A stretch of DNA of 64,000 nt from Micromonospora olivasterospora. Lineage in GTDB: Bacteria > Actinomycetota > Actinomycetes > Mycobacteriales > Micromonosporaceae. Every line of letters starts with the position of its first letter. Position 1 is the first letter of the stretch. The position numbers and the translations under genes are program-made. Shown here in pieces: positions 43,816-52,175 of this stretch. The DNA is taken from NCBI RefSeq assembly GCF_007830265.1, contig NZ_VLKE01000001.1, positions 372,001-436,000 on the forward strand, in the 5' to 3' direction. Below the pieces are notes generated by a model, which did no database searches, was not told the DNA's origin, and saw nothing but the letters and a program-made list of their open reading frames with translations.

Positions 43816-44610
43816 ATGATTTCGAGGGATCGTCCGGCAGCCGCCTCCGAAGGGCGCCGGTACCTGCGGTTACGCTGCTTCGGCGGATTCCGGCTGGAGC
43901 CGGACGGCGTCCCGGTGGACTGGTCGGGCGTGCGCCCCCGGATCCGGACCCTGATGCGTTACCTCGCGGCGGAGGCCGGCCAGCCGGTACACCGGGAGCG
44001 GATCACGGCGGCGCTCTGGCCGGAGCTGCCGGACCGGGCCGCGGTCAACAATCTGCACGTCGGCGTCTCGACGCTGCGTACCTTCCTGGAGCCCGGCGTA
44101 GCCCGGGGCGCGTCCCGGTTCATCGTTCGCGACGGGTCGTCGTACCGGTTGGACGTGGGGGCGGGTGGTGTCTGTGACGTGTCGGCCTTCGAAGCGGCGC
44201 TGGCCGCCGTTCGACGGGCCCGGTCGACGGGCGAGGACGCGGCTGCGGTCGCGGCGCTCCGTGGCGCGCTCGACCACTACACCGGTGACCTGCTGCCCGA
44301 GGAGGGACCAGCCGAGTGGGTGCTCGCCGGCCGGGACCGACACCGGACCCGGGCTACGGAGGCGGCGGTGCTGCTCGCCAGGCTGGAGCTGAACCGGGGA
44401 CGGGCCCGGGCCGCGGCGACGGCGGCCCGGCGGGCGCTGGAGCTGGACGGTTACCACGACTACGGATGGCGGCTACTGGTCGCCGCGCAGCGCCGGGCCG
44501 GCGACGTGGCGGCGTCCCAACGCAGCCAGCAGACGTACGAGCGGATGCTCCGCTCGCTCGGCGTCGCCCGGCCGGCCGACACCCGACCCGTGCACGTCAC
44601 GGCCGCCTGA
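43816..44610 (+). CDS. BTAD-domain transcriptional regulator (SARP/AfsR-like)
   Basis: 264 residues. ATG at 43816 follows AGGGAG by 9 bases. Residues ~16-105 form an OmpR-type winged helix (RLRCFGGFRLEPDGVPVDWS, RITAALWPELPDRAAVNNLH). The rest is a bacterial transcriptional activation domain (DVSAFEAALAAVRRARSTGE, DLLPEEGPAEWVLAGRDRHR, RRALELDGYHDYGWRLLVAA). It lacks the NB-ARC and TPR parts of AfsR, as in small SARPs. It converges on the eCIS operon, overlapping its last gene by 14 bases, and may activate the locus. Confidence 0.88.
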   Translation: MISRDRPAAASEGRRYLRLRCFGGFRLEPDGVPVDWSGVRPRIRTLMRYLAAEAGQPVHRERITAALWPELPDRAAVNNLHVGVSTLRTFLEPGVARGASRFIVRDGSSYRLDVGAGGVCDVSAFEAALAAVRRARSTGEDAAAVAALRGALDHYTGDLLPEEGPAEWVLAGRDRHRTRATEAAVLLARLELNRGRARAAATAARRALELDGYHDYGWRLLVAAQRRAGDVAASQRSQQTYERMLRSLGVARPADTRPVHVTAA

Positions 44611-45823
44611 ACACCTCGATCTCGGCCAGCGCCACCTGCCGTCCCCGCTGCGCGCCGTAGCTGGCGTCAACGGTCAACCGGAGCCGGGCCACCCCGCCCG
44701 TCACGTGGTGGAAACTCTGCGGTCCGGGCCGGTCGGTCAGGCGCAGCACCGTGGTGCTGCTCGTGCCGTCCCTGGTCCACAGGGTCATCGTCAGCTCGGC
44801 CGGCCTCCCCTGCCGGACGAACGCGTCCTGCTGCGGGGACGCCCCAGTGTGCACGATGAGATCCATCAGCCGGATCGGCGGGTCGAAGGTCAGCTCCACG
44901 TACTGGCCGGTGGCCGGCCAGTCGGCGGCGGGCGCCCAGTACCGGTTGTTCAGGCCGTCCACGGTGGACCGGGCGGGGTGGCCGGACGCCTCACTGGAGG
45001 CCGTCACCGTGCTCGGCAGGACCGCCTCGGGCTTCGCCGTCCGGTCCCGGACCGCGTCGACGACCGGGCCGGCGAAACGGGCGACAGCCCAGACCGCCCC
45101 GGCGACCAGGACCAGGGCCACCAGCACCGCGAGCAGCCGCCGCAGCCGGCCCCGGCCGGGCCGCCGCCGGGGCCACCGCAGCCGCCGCCACCACGGTACG
45201 ACCACCGCCGGTCGGGCCGTCGCGATCAGCGGCCGGCCGCACCCCCGGCAGAACGAGCTGCCGCCCCGGTTGGTGGTCCCACAGGCCGGGCAGACCACGT
45301 GGTCCGCGCCGCCGGCCCGGTCACCGGCGAAGTCGCGGACCTCGGGCGTGGGCGCGACGGGCCGGCCGGGAAGCACCGCGCCGGGTTGGCCGGCGACGGG
45401 AGGCCGGTCGGCGGCCGGTGGTGGGCTGACGGCGGCGCGGTCGGGCGGCGGGGTGGGATTGGTTTCGTCGGCGGGGCGCACCGGGAGCACGAGCGCGGCG
45501 GCCCGCAGAAGATCCCGCTCCTGCGCCCGGTGTTCCTCGTGCTCGACGTCCCCGGTCCCGGCCGCCGGCTTGGCCGCCGGTTCAGTCGGTTCAGTCGGAG
45601 TCCTGGCCGGCGTTTCCGCCGCCGCCGTCCCGCCCGTCCCGGCCGGCGTTCCGGTCGCAGTCGCGGCCGGCGTGGCGCCGTCGCTGGCTGGGGCGTCCCT
45701 GGCGGTCATGGTCGCCGGCGCGGGTGCCGTGTGGGTGGCGTCCCAGGCAAGGAAGGCGCCGCAGGTGCCGCAGAAGCCGTCGCCGGGGGCCACCTCGGCG
45801 CCGCAGTTGTCGCAGATCCTCAC
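44597..45823 (-). CDS. Double zinc-ribbon membrane protein with C-terminal discoidin-like (NADase-type glycan-binding) domain
   Basis: 408 residues. Two zinc ribbons (CDNCGAEVAPGDGFCGTCG at the start, CPACGTTNRGGSSFCRGCG at ~205) enclose a long Ala/Pro/Thr linker. One membrane helix (LLAVLVALVLVAGAVWAVAR, ~255-275) is followed by an external beta domain (STVTASSEASGHPARSTVDG, YWAPAADWPATGQYVELTF). The zinc ribbons would be cytoplasmic and the sugar-binding-like domain outside. GTG at 45823 overlaps the gpI-like stop (GTGA). As the last eCIS gene it could tether the particle to the membrane; that role is inference. Confidence 0.8.
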   Translation of the reverse strand: MRICDNCGAEVAPGDGFCGTCGAFLAWDATHTAPAPATMTARDAPASDGATPAATATGTPAGTGGTAAAETPARTPTEPTEPAAKPAAGTGDVEHEEHRAQERDLLRAAALVLPVRPADETNPTPPPDRAAVSPPPAADRPPVAGQPGAVLPGRPVAPTPEVRDFAGDRAGGADHVVCPACGTTNRGGSSFCRGCGRPLIATARPAVVVPWWRRLRWPRRRPGRGRLRRLLAVLVALVLVAGAVWAVARFAGPVVDAVRDRTAKPEAVLPSTVTASSEASGHPARSTVDGLNNRYWAPAADWPATGQYVELTFDPPIRLMDLIVHTGASPQQDAFVRQGRPAELTMTLWTRDGTSSTTVLRLTDRPGPQSFHHVTGGVARLRLTVDASYGAQRGRQVALAEIEVFRRP

Positions 45824-46389
45824 CGGGGCCCGCCCGCCGCCGGACCGCCGTCCAGCGACAGCACCTCCACGGTGTATGGCACGTGTGCCGGCCGATTCGC
45901 CTCGACCACCGCCCGGAGCCGGGACTCCAGGGCCGCGGTGGGCTCGGACGCCCTGATCCGTACGGTCAGGGCGGGCTCGGCGGAGCCGGGCAGCTCCGCA
46001 CCCGGGGTGGCGGACCAGGCGGTCCCGCCGCTCTCGGCGACCTCGGGGGTAACGCCGGTGGCGAGCCGGATCTCCTCGGCGAGCCCGGCGGCGGTGCCGC
46101 GCACCCGGTGCCGGGCGACCGCGCCCGCGACCACCCGGCGGCGCTCGTCGGGGGCCGCGTCGCGCCCGCCCCCGGCGGCGACCCAGCCACCCAGCCAGTC
46201 CACGAAGTCCGGCGGGGCCAGCGCCGGGTCGAAGTACGCCCACAGGCTGTCCAGCGTGGCGTGCACCGGCGCGATGACCTGGTCGTACGCGTCGGTCAGG
46301 CGTTGGGCCAGATCGTCGGCGGCGTAGACGGCGGGCAGCCGCCGACCCAGCGGGTCGGGCGTGGCCAGCCCCTCGATGGCGACGCGCAT
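45820..46389 (-). CDS. eCIS baseplate protein, phage tail protein I (gpI/Afp12-like)
   Basis: 189 residues. LPAVYAADDLAQRLTDAYDQ and the conserved PDFVDWLGGWVAA, with RRRVVAGAVARHRVRGTAAG, are the tail-protein-I signature. It forms the outer baseplate wedge with the gpJ-like protein encoded 18 bases upstream. ATG at 46389 is the only good start. The final residues overlap the zinc-ribbon gene. Confidence 0.9.
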   Translation of the reverse strand: MRVAIEGLATPDPLGRRLPAVYAADDLAQRLTDAYDQVIAPVHATLDSLWAYFDPALAPPDFVDWLGGWVAAGGGRDAAPDERRRVVAGAVARHRVRGTAAGLAEEIRLATGVTPEVAESGGTAWSATPGAELPGSAEPALTVRIRASEPTAALESRLRAVVEANRPAHVPYTVEVLSLDGGPAAGGPR

Positions 46390-46407
46390 CCGCGTGCTCC
46401 CTCCTGC

Positions 46408-48369
46408 TCAGGCGCCCGGCGGGCGCTCGTCGACCCGGACCTGGTGCTGGTGGGAGAAGGCGAGGGCGTGCCGGTCCAGCTCGATCCGGGTCACCTGCTC
46501 GCCCCGGCGGCCGGTCAGCGGGTCGGCGGGGAACATCCGTACCTCCTCGACCACCTCGACCCCCGGCAGCCGTTGCAGGACCCCGAAGATCTCCCCGGAG
46601 TGCACCTGCCGCCCGAACGGCCACCCGGTCCCCTCCGGCCCGCCGCGTACCGGGTCGAGGTACCGGTACAGGGTGGCCGTCGCCTCCGCGCGGAGCTGTG
46701 CGGCAGCCGTGTCGGGGCGGGGAACAAGCCTGGCCGCGACCGTGACGCCCTGGTAGAAGGGCGGCTCCACCATGAGCCGGGTGCCCACCGGGCGGCGGGC
46801 GTCGAGGTGCTCGGCGATGGTGGCGAGCATCCTGTCCGGAGGCACCAGGTCCTCGAAGTGGAGTCGGCCCTCCTCGTCGGCGACCACCTCCGGCACGACC
46901 AGCAGCCGGACCCCGCCGGCCGCGCTGCCGTCACCGGCGGGCAGGCACCGGACCCGGGCCGCGGCGGGGCAGGCCTGCCGGGCCAGCAGCTCGTAGTCGC
47001 GGGCGGTCACCGCCCGGTCCTGCGCGCGCAGCTGCACCGGCCCGCGCAGCCGGGCCTCCGCCACTGTCTCCCCGTCAACGCCGCCGGTGGCCGGGCTCCG
47101 GTTCTCCACCCCCGAGATGTATGGCATGGAGCTGCGCAGGACGGCCAGGGCGCCCCGGGCGACGTTGCCGCTGTGTCCGCCCCCAGTGCGGTAGCGCCGG
47201 ACCCGGACCTCCGACCCGGCGGCGGGTACGGCGCCGTACCGGCGCAGGGCGCCATCGGGTTGCCGGACGGCCGGTCCGAACAGGATCTCCCCGGCGGTCC
47301 GGTCGACGACGACGTGCCGGTCGTCCGGCCCGGATCCGTTAAACGTGTCCACCTCGGTCCACTCCAGCCACCCCGCACCATCGGCGGTCTCCACCATCAG
47401 CGGGTGCTCGTCGGGGACGATCGGCGACCGGGCCACCGTGAATCGCTGGCCGGGCACCCCCTCGGCCTCCCCGACCTGCTCGCCGAGGACGGTCTCTGCG
47501 TGCACGGCGGTGACCGTGCCGCCGATCGTGGCCGCCTCGACCGAGCGCACGGTCGGGGAGGCGGCGTAGAAGGGCTGGCCGGGTCGGGCCTCGACCAGCC
47601 GGCACCGCAGCCAGCCGGCCCGCAACCCGGCCACCACGGAGGTGACGTGGGTGGCCGGCATGTGCAGTACCACCTCGCCCGGCCTGTTCAGCCCGCCCGT
47701 GTCGTCGTGGTCGACATCGCAGGGCGACCAGTCCTCGCCGGTCCACGCCTCCCACACCAGCGGCGGCTGGCGCGGGTCCACGCCGACGCCCTCCACCCGG
47801 CTGTCCATCCGCAGCAGGACCGCGCAGGAGGGGACTGCGGCGGAGAGACCGAGCAGCATGGCGTCCCCGACCGAGGGGGCGGCCGGGAAGCAGGCCACGT
47901 CCCGGCCGTCGAGCAGATCCTCGGTCCGGTCCATTGGAGGGCCCTGAGCGGGGTGGCTGCGCAGCCGGGTCAGCTCGCAGGGCACCACCGCCAGGTCCGC
48001 GGCGGTGGTGAACACGATGGCCTCGTCGGTCTGGGTCCGTTCCGTGCCGACCTCGGTGCCGGCGCGCAGCACCACCGGCTGGGTCTGCGGGCCCGAGAGC
48101 CAGAACGTGACGTCCCCCCGGGCGGCCGTGGGCGGGAACGGCCGGACGCCGATCAGGTCGAGGAAGGCCAGGTAGTTCTTCTCCGGCACCCGGTTGAGCC
48201 GGTACAGGAGCTGGTCGACCATGTGGGCGAACGTTTCGACCAGGGTCACCCCGGGATCGGAGACGTTGTGGTCGCTCCACTCCGGGCAGCGCTGCTGGAT
48301 GAAGCGTTTCGCCTCGTCGACGAGCTGCTGGAAGCGACGGTCGTCCAGGTTGGGCGCGGACAGCGGCAT
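46408..48369 (-). CDS. eCIS baseplate assembly protein (gpJ/Afp11-like)
   Basis: 653 residues, normal for the eCIS 'putative baseplate assembly protein'. It starts MPLSAPNLDDRRFQQLVDEA and has DPGVTLVETFAHMVDQLLYR, LRAGTEVGTERTQTDEAIVF and the late AVTARDYELLARQACP. It is the large baseplate wedge that links hub and sheath and undergoes the shape change that triggers contraction. ATG at 48369 overlaps the gp25 stop as TGATG. Confidence 0.92.
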   Translation of the reverse strand: MPLSAPNLDDRRFQQLVDEAKRFIQQRCPEWSDHNVSDPGVTLVETFAHMVDQLLYRLNRVPEKNYLAFLDLIGVRPFPPTAARGDVTFWLSGPQTQPVVLRAGTEVGTERTQTDEAIVFTTAADLAVVPCELTRLRSHPAQGPPMDRTEDLLDGRDVACFPAAPSVGDAMLLGLSAAVPSCAVLLRMDSRVEGVGVDPRQPPLVWEAWTGEDWSPCDVDHDDTGGLNRPGEVVLHMPATHVTSVVAGLRAGWLRCRLVEARPGQPFYAASPTVRSVEAATIGGTVTAVHAETVLGEQVGEAEGVPGQRFTVARSPIVPDEHPLMVETADGAGWLEWTEVDTFNGSGPDDRHVVVDRTAGEILFGPAVRQPDGALRRYGAVPAAGSEVRVRRYRTGGGHSGNVARGALAVLRSSMPYISGVENRSPATGGVDGETVAEARLRGPVQLRAQDRAVTARDYELLARQACPAAARVRCLPAGDGSAAGGVRLLVVPEVVADEEGRLHFEDLVPPDRMLATIAEHLDARRPVGTRLMVEPPFYQGVTVAARLVPRPDTAAAQLRAEATATLYRYLDPVRGGPEGTGWPFGRQVHSGEIFGVLQRLPGVEVVEEVRMFPADPLTGRRGEQVTRIELDRHALAFSHQHQVRVDERPPGA

Positions 48370-48779
48370 CAGGCGGTGCTTTCCTCGTGGGACGGGATGA
48401 CGTAGAACGGGAAGACCAGGTTGCGGGGGTCGTTGGTGCCCCGGATCGAGTACCGGACGTCGATGTAGAGCAACCCGGCGTCCTCGGCGTCAAAGCCGAT
48501 CACGACGTCGTGGACGTCGATCCGAGGCTCCCACCGGTCCAGTGCCCGGCGTACCTCGAAGGCGATGCGCCCGGCGGTGTTCTCGTCGGCGGGGGCGAAG
48601 ACGTAGTCATGCACCCCGCAGCCGAACTCCGGCCGCATCGGCCGCTCGCCCGGGGCGGTGCCGAGGATGAGCTGGATCGCCTCGATGATCTCCCGCTCCC
48701 GGTCGACCAGGGCGATCCCGCCGGTGGCGTCGGTACGCAGCGGGAACGCCCAGCCCGCCCCGATGAACTGCTCCGCCAC
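48369..48779 (-). CDS. eCIS baseplate wedge protein, GPW/gp25 family
   Basis: 136 residues. The family core is plain: EIIEAIQLILGTAPGERPMR then PEFGCGVHDYVFAP. GTG at 48779 starts 4 bases after the PAAR stop. It is the small lysozyme-like baseplate protein on which sheath polymerisation begins. Coupled to the gpJ-like gene by TGATG. Confidence 0.93.
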   Translation of the reverse strand: MAEQFIGAGWAFPLRTDATGGIALVDREREIIEAIQLILGTAPGERPMRPEFGCGVHDYVFAPADENTAGRIAFEVRRALDRWEPRIDVHDVVIGFDAEDAGLLYIDVRYSIRGTNDPRNLVFPFYVIPSHEESTA

Positions 48780-48783
48780 CTCC

Positions 48784-49155
48784 TCACCCGCCGATCAGCA
48801 CGGTCGGCGCGCCGGTGCTCACCACGGCCCGGCAGGTGGTGGCGTCGCCCCGGCGCGCGGCCTGGTGCCCGCCGATCAGCACCCGGCGCAGCGGCGGCGG
48901 AACGGCCGGCACGATCCGGTTGGTCAGCAGGTGTACGGCGTGCTGCGGCGGCTTGTCGCAGACGCAGACGGTGCCGACCACGGCGGCGGGCTTGCCGGCG
49001 ATGAGCACGCTGTTGACGCCGAGCAGCGGGGCGCTGGGTATTCCGGGTGGCAGGGCCCGCCCGCCGGGTGGGCCGATCGTCCCGGTGGGTAACCCGGGGG
49101 TAAGCCCGGTGGCGAGGTGGCTGATCTGGTCACCGATGCGCGCGGCCGGTGGCAT
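48784..49155 (-). CDS. PAAR-domain spike tip protein
   Basis: 123 residues of PAAR repeats: MPPAARIGDQISHLATGLTP, NSVLIAGKPAAVVGTVCVCD and RRVLIGGHQAARRGDATTC. Conserved His/Cys (HLLTN, CVCD) may hold the tip metal. It caps the VgrG spike, encoded 15 bases upstream, to pierce the target. ATG at 49155. Confidence 0.93.
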   Translation of the reverse strand: MPPAARIGDQISHLATGLTPGLPTGTIGPPGGRALPPGIPSAPLLGVNSVLIAGKPAAVVGTVCVCDKPPQHAVHLLTNRIVPAVPPPLRRVLIGGHQAARRGDATTCRAVVSTGAPTVLIGG

Positions 49156-49170
49156 GTGGTGTTCCTCCGG

Positions 49171-50933
49171 TCAGTTGAGCTTGACGAGTGGTGCCTGGAT
49201 GTCGACCTGGGTGCCGCCGTCGACGGTCACCGACCGGCCCCTGAGGGTCAGCTCACCGGTTCCGGCGTCGAGGGTGATCCCGCGCCCCTTCACCATGACC
49301 TGCTGCCGGGCCTCGATTTCGACGCTGCCGTCGCTGTGGATGATCACCGCCGTACGCCGCTCGTCGAGGTGCACGGTGAGTCGGTCCCGGGACGTGCACA
49401 GCCGGATCCCCCGGGGCCCGGCGGGGAGCTGGGACTCCAGGAACTCGATCCGGTCCCCGCTGCGGGACGCGAACGAGCGCCGGTTCACCCGCCCGGACGA
49501 GGCGTCCACCAGCGCGCCGTCGTGCGGGGATGGCTTGTCCACCCCGTTGTAGAGCCCACCGATGACGTACGGGCGGTCCAACAGGCCCTGCTCGAAGCCG
49601 ACCAGCACCTCGTCGTTGACCTCCGGACAGAACACCCCACCCCCGCCGACCCCGCCGAGCTGCACCGTCCGCACCCAGTCGGTCTCGTAGTCCGGGGCGT
49701 CGGTCAGCCAGGGGAACCGCAGCCGCACCCAGCCCTGGCCCACCCGCTCGGGATGGCGGCGGTCCACGTCGGCCTTGGTGTTGGTGACGATCCCGACGGC
49801 GAGCCCCGGCACCCGCATCGCCCGGGCCGGCGCGGCGGCGGCCGTGGCCAGGCCCCACGTCGACCGGTCCTGCCGGCCGCTGACTGTCAGCCACGTCTCG
49901 TAGAACTGGGCAGCGCCGAAGACGTGCCGGCTGGCGGTGGTCGTGTACTTCCCCTCGAACGGACTGCCCACCCGCTGCAACGACAGCGGCACCCCGGCCC
50001 GCAGGCGGGGATTGCCCGGATGCCGACCTCCAGCTCCGCGAACGCCGCCGTCACGTCGGCAGCCACCGCGCCTGCGACCGCCCGGGTCTCGGCCGCCGTC
50101 CGGTACGGCACGTCCGCCACGCAGAGCCGGGCCGTGCCGAAGGGCCGAGACACCTTTCCCGGGGTGGTGCCGATCTGCACCTCGTCGCTGGCGTCGGTGG
50201 TGACCTCGGTACGGACCGGCCGCTTGGCCCGGATGTCCCACCCTCGCACGGTGACCCCGGCCACCTGGCCGACCGAGGTCACGGTGGAGCGCACCGACAG
50301 AAGGTTCTCGTTCATCTCGACGACGAACGGGCTCTGCTCGGCGGTGACCCCGGCGCCCGGGGCGGCGGCGGCCCGCACCGACCGCCGGAACTCGAACCTG
50401 CCGTCGACGACCACCACTTCGGCGTCGTTGTCGACCGCCAGCATCTTGAGGAACTCCCAGTCGTTGACGTTCGGCTGGGTGACCGTCTCGTACACGGTCG
50501 GGGTGGGGTCGATCCGGCCGACCGGGATCCCGGCGGCGGCTGCTACCTCCCGGGCGATGTCGGAGGCCTTGCGGTTGACGAAGCTGCGGACCCGCTGACC
50601 CCGCATCAGCCGGTGGGACAGGTCCAGGGCCCGGACGGTTGTGAAGGTGCCGACGCCGTCGTACTCCGACTCCAGGGTCACCACCTCGCCGCTGAACAGC
50701 GGCAGCGGGGCGGCGTCGTGGCCGGTGCGGACCCGGACGGTCAGGTCGGTGCCGATGGTGACCCCGTTTTCGCCCAGGAACCGGCTCTGCTGGTCCCGGA
50801 AGCGCAGGGTGGCCGTCGCGGCGAGGTTGGTGCTGTCCTCCACGACCGCCGAGACCAGCCGGTCGGCCCAGGCCCGGAGCAGCGGCCCGGGCAGGCCGAC
50901 GACCAGGTTGTTGGTGTGGTCACCGCTGGACAT
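49171..50933 (-). pseudogene. VgrG/gp5-type eCIS spike protein, reading frame broken once
   Basis: ATG at 50933 begins MSSGDHTNNLVVGLPGPLLR and a phage-late-control (gp27-like) domain (RQVRSFVNRKASDIAREVAA-like region, NVNDWEFLKMLAVDNDAEVV). Near 50015 the frame changes: AFAELEVGIR continues as GNPRLRAGVPLSL in the next frame, one missing G in CGGGCAAT. The gp5 OB-fold and beta-helix follow (RVGQGWVRLRFPWLTDAPDY, VNDEVLVGFEQGLLDRPYVI, VEIEARQQVMVKGRGITLDA). Total ~587 residues, full length for eCIS VgrG. An essential gene broken in an otherwise complete locus points to sequencing error. Confidence 0.88.
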
Positions 50934-51651
50934 GGGGCCCCTCCTGGGTGCGCAGTTCGTCGGGGGCTGGCAGCAGCAGTTGGCTGCCTGTCCGCAGCCG
51001 GACCGGGTCGTCGATGTCGTTGGCCTCCGCGATGACCCGCCACGCGGTTGGGTCCCCGTACTCGCGGTGGGCCAGCAGCTCCAGGGAGTCCCCGGCCACC
51101 AGCCGGTGCACCCGGCGAGCGGTGCGGCTGCCCGACGTCGGGTTCTGCCCGCGGGTGGCGCCGCTGACCTCGTTGAGCATCAGCGAGCAGGTGGCCCGCA
51201 GCGGGGTGCCGTCCGGGTCGAACAGGCTGTACGTGGCGTTGATCTGGCTGACGTACGAGTAGAAGGAGACGGTCTGGAACTGCCCCCAGGCGAACTTCAC
51301 CCACGGCGGAGACGGCGCCTTCGCCGCGATGCTCGCCTTCGTCGGCACGCAGCAGGTGAGTAGAGCGTCGACCCGTTCCTGGACGCTGCGGGAGTGGGTG
51401 TCCGTCGTGTCGAGAAAGATCTCCAGGCTCAGCGTCCGGGGCCCGGACCCGCTGAACTCGGCGACGCCGACGTCCGCCGCGCCGCGTACCACGTGCGGGA
51501 TCCAGTTCGCCGACTTGGTCAGGGCGAGCTGCTGCGGGTTGAACATGAAGGCGATCGGCCCGCCGAGGGTCCCGCCGGGCTGGCTCCCGCCGGACGTGGG
51601 CGGCTGGTACCGCTGGAGGTGCGCCGCCACCTTGCCGGCCCGCGACCGCAT
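50920..51651 (-). CDS. eCIS LysM-domain baseplate/hub protein (gp53/Afp7-like)
   Basis: 243 residues. The first part (PIAFMFNPQQLALTKSANWI, SLEIFLDTTDTHSRSVQERV) is the CIS tube-initiator-like domain, and the C-terminus carries LysM: HRLVAGDSLELLAHREYGDP, TAWRVIAEANDIDDP, GSQLLLP. It ends VQR. ATG at 51651 overlaps the tube-protein stop (TGATG); its own stop overlaps the VgrG start by 14 bases. It connects the tube to the spike. Confidence 0.9.
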   Translation of the reverse strand: MRSRAGKVAAHLQRYQPPTSGGSQPGGTLGGPIAFMFNPQQLALTKSANWIPHVVRGAADVGVAEFSGSGPRTLSLEIFLDTTDTHSRSVQERVDALLTCCVPTKASIAAKAPSPPWVKFAWGQFQTVSFYSYVSQINATYSLFDPDGTPLRATCSLMLNEVSGATRGQNPTSGSRTARRVHRLVAGDSLELLAHREYGDPTAWRVIAEANDIDDPVRLRTGSQLLLPAPDELRTQEGPHVQR

Positions 51652-52079
51652 CAGCCGACCTCCAGGAAACCGTGGTACGCCAGCTCGATGCTCTCGCTGG
51701 CCACTTCGGAGCGGTTCGGGTCGAAGGACGGCCCCGACCACCGCACCAGGACCACGTCGGCCAGCCCCCACTGCACCAGCAGCGCCAGGTCGGGCCGGAG
51801 CGCCGCGATCTGCGCGGTCCCTCGGCGCACCCCGCTGGGCAGTTGGGCGAGGTAGCTGGAGACCTTGGCGGTGTCCCGGGTCAGCGGGCGGGTCAGGGTG
51901 ACGTTCGTGTACCGCAACCGCGAGGGGAGCTGCCAGACGAACTCGTTGTTGCCGCCCTCCTGGTACTGCTCCAGCTCCACTTCGCAGCCGAGGCCGTCAC
52001 AGCTGTTCCAGTCGCCCAGGTCGATGCCGTCGACCTGGAGCCGGAAGTGGACGCTCGTCCCGGGGTCGCCACCGGCCAT
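51651..52079 (-). CDS. eCIS tail tube protein, second copy (T4 gp19-like)
   Basis: 142 residues. VHFRLQVDGIDLGDWNSCDG, VELEQYQEGGNNEFVWQLPS, LTRPLTRDTAKVSSYLAQLP and LVRWSGPSFDPNRSEVASES show the gp19 fold. This baseplate-proximal variant (Afp5-like) usually forms the first tube ring over the hub. ATG at 52079. Coupled to the LysM gene by TGATG. Confidence 0.92.
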   Translation of the reverse strand: MAGGDPGTSVHFRLQVDGIDLGDWNSCDGLGCEVELEQYQEGGNNEFVWQLPSRLRYTNVTLTRPLTRDTAKVSSYLAQLPSGVRRGTAQIAALRPDLALLVQWGLADVVLVRWSGPSFDPNRSEVASESIELAYHGFLEVG

Positions 52080-52175
52080 TCCCGTCTCCCCTCTCCTGCT
52101 GGTTCGTACGGTCCGACCCGTGCGGCCCGTGCGCTGGCTGTGCTGCCTGTGCGGTCGCCCGGCCGCTGGGCGGGC

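Noticed and set aside
45724..48405. 893-codon plus-strand frame opposite the baseplate genes
   Set aside because: Antisense shadow; the minus strand holds three recognisable eCIS genes with coupled starts.
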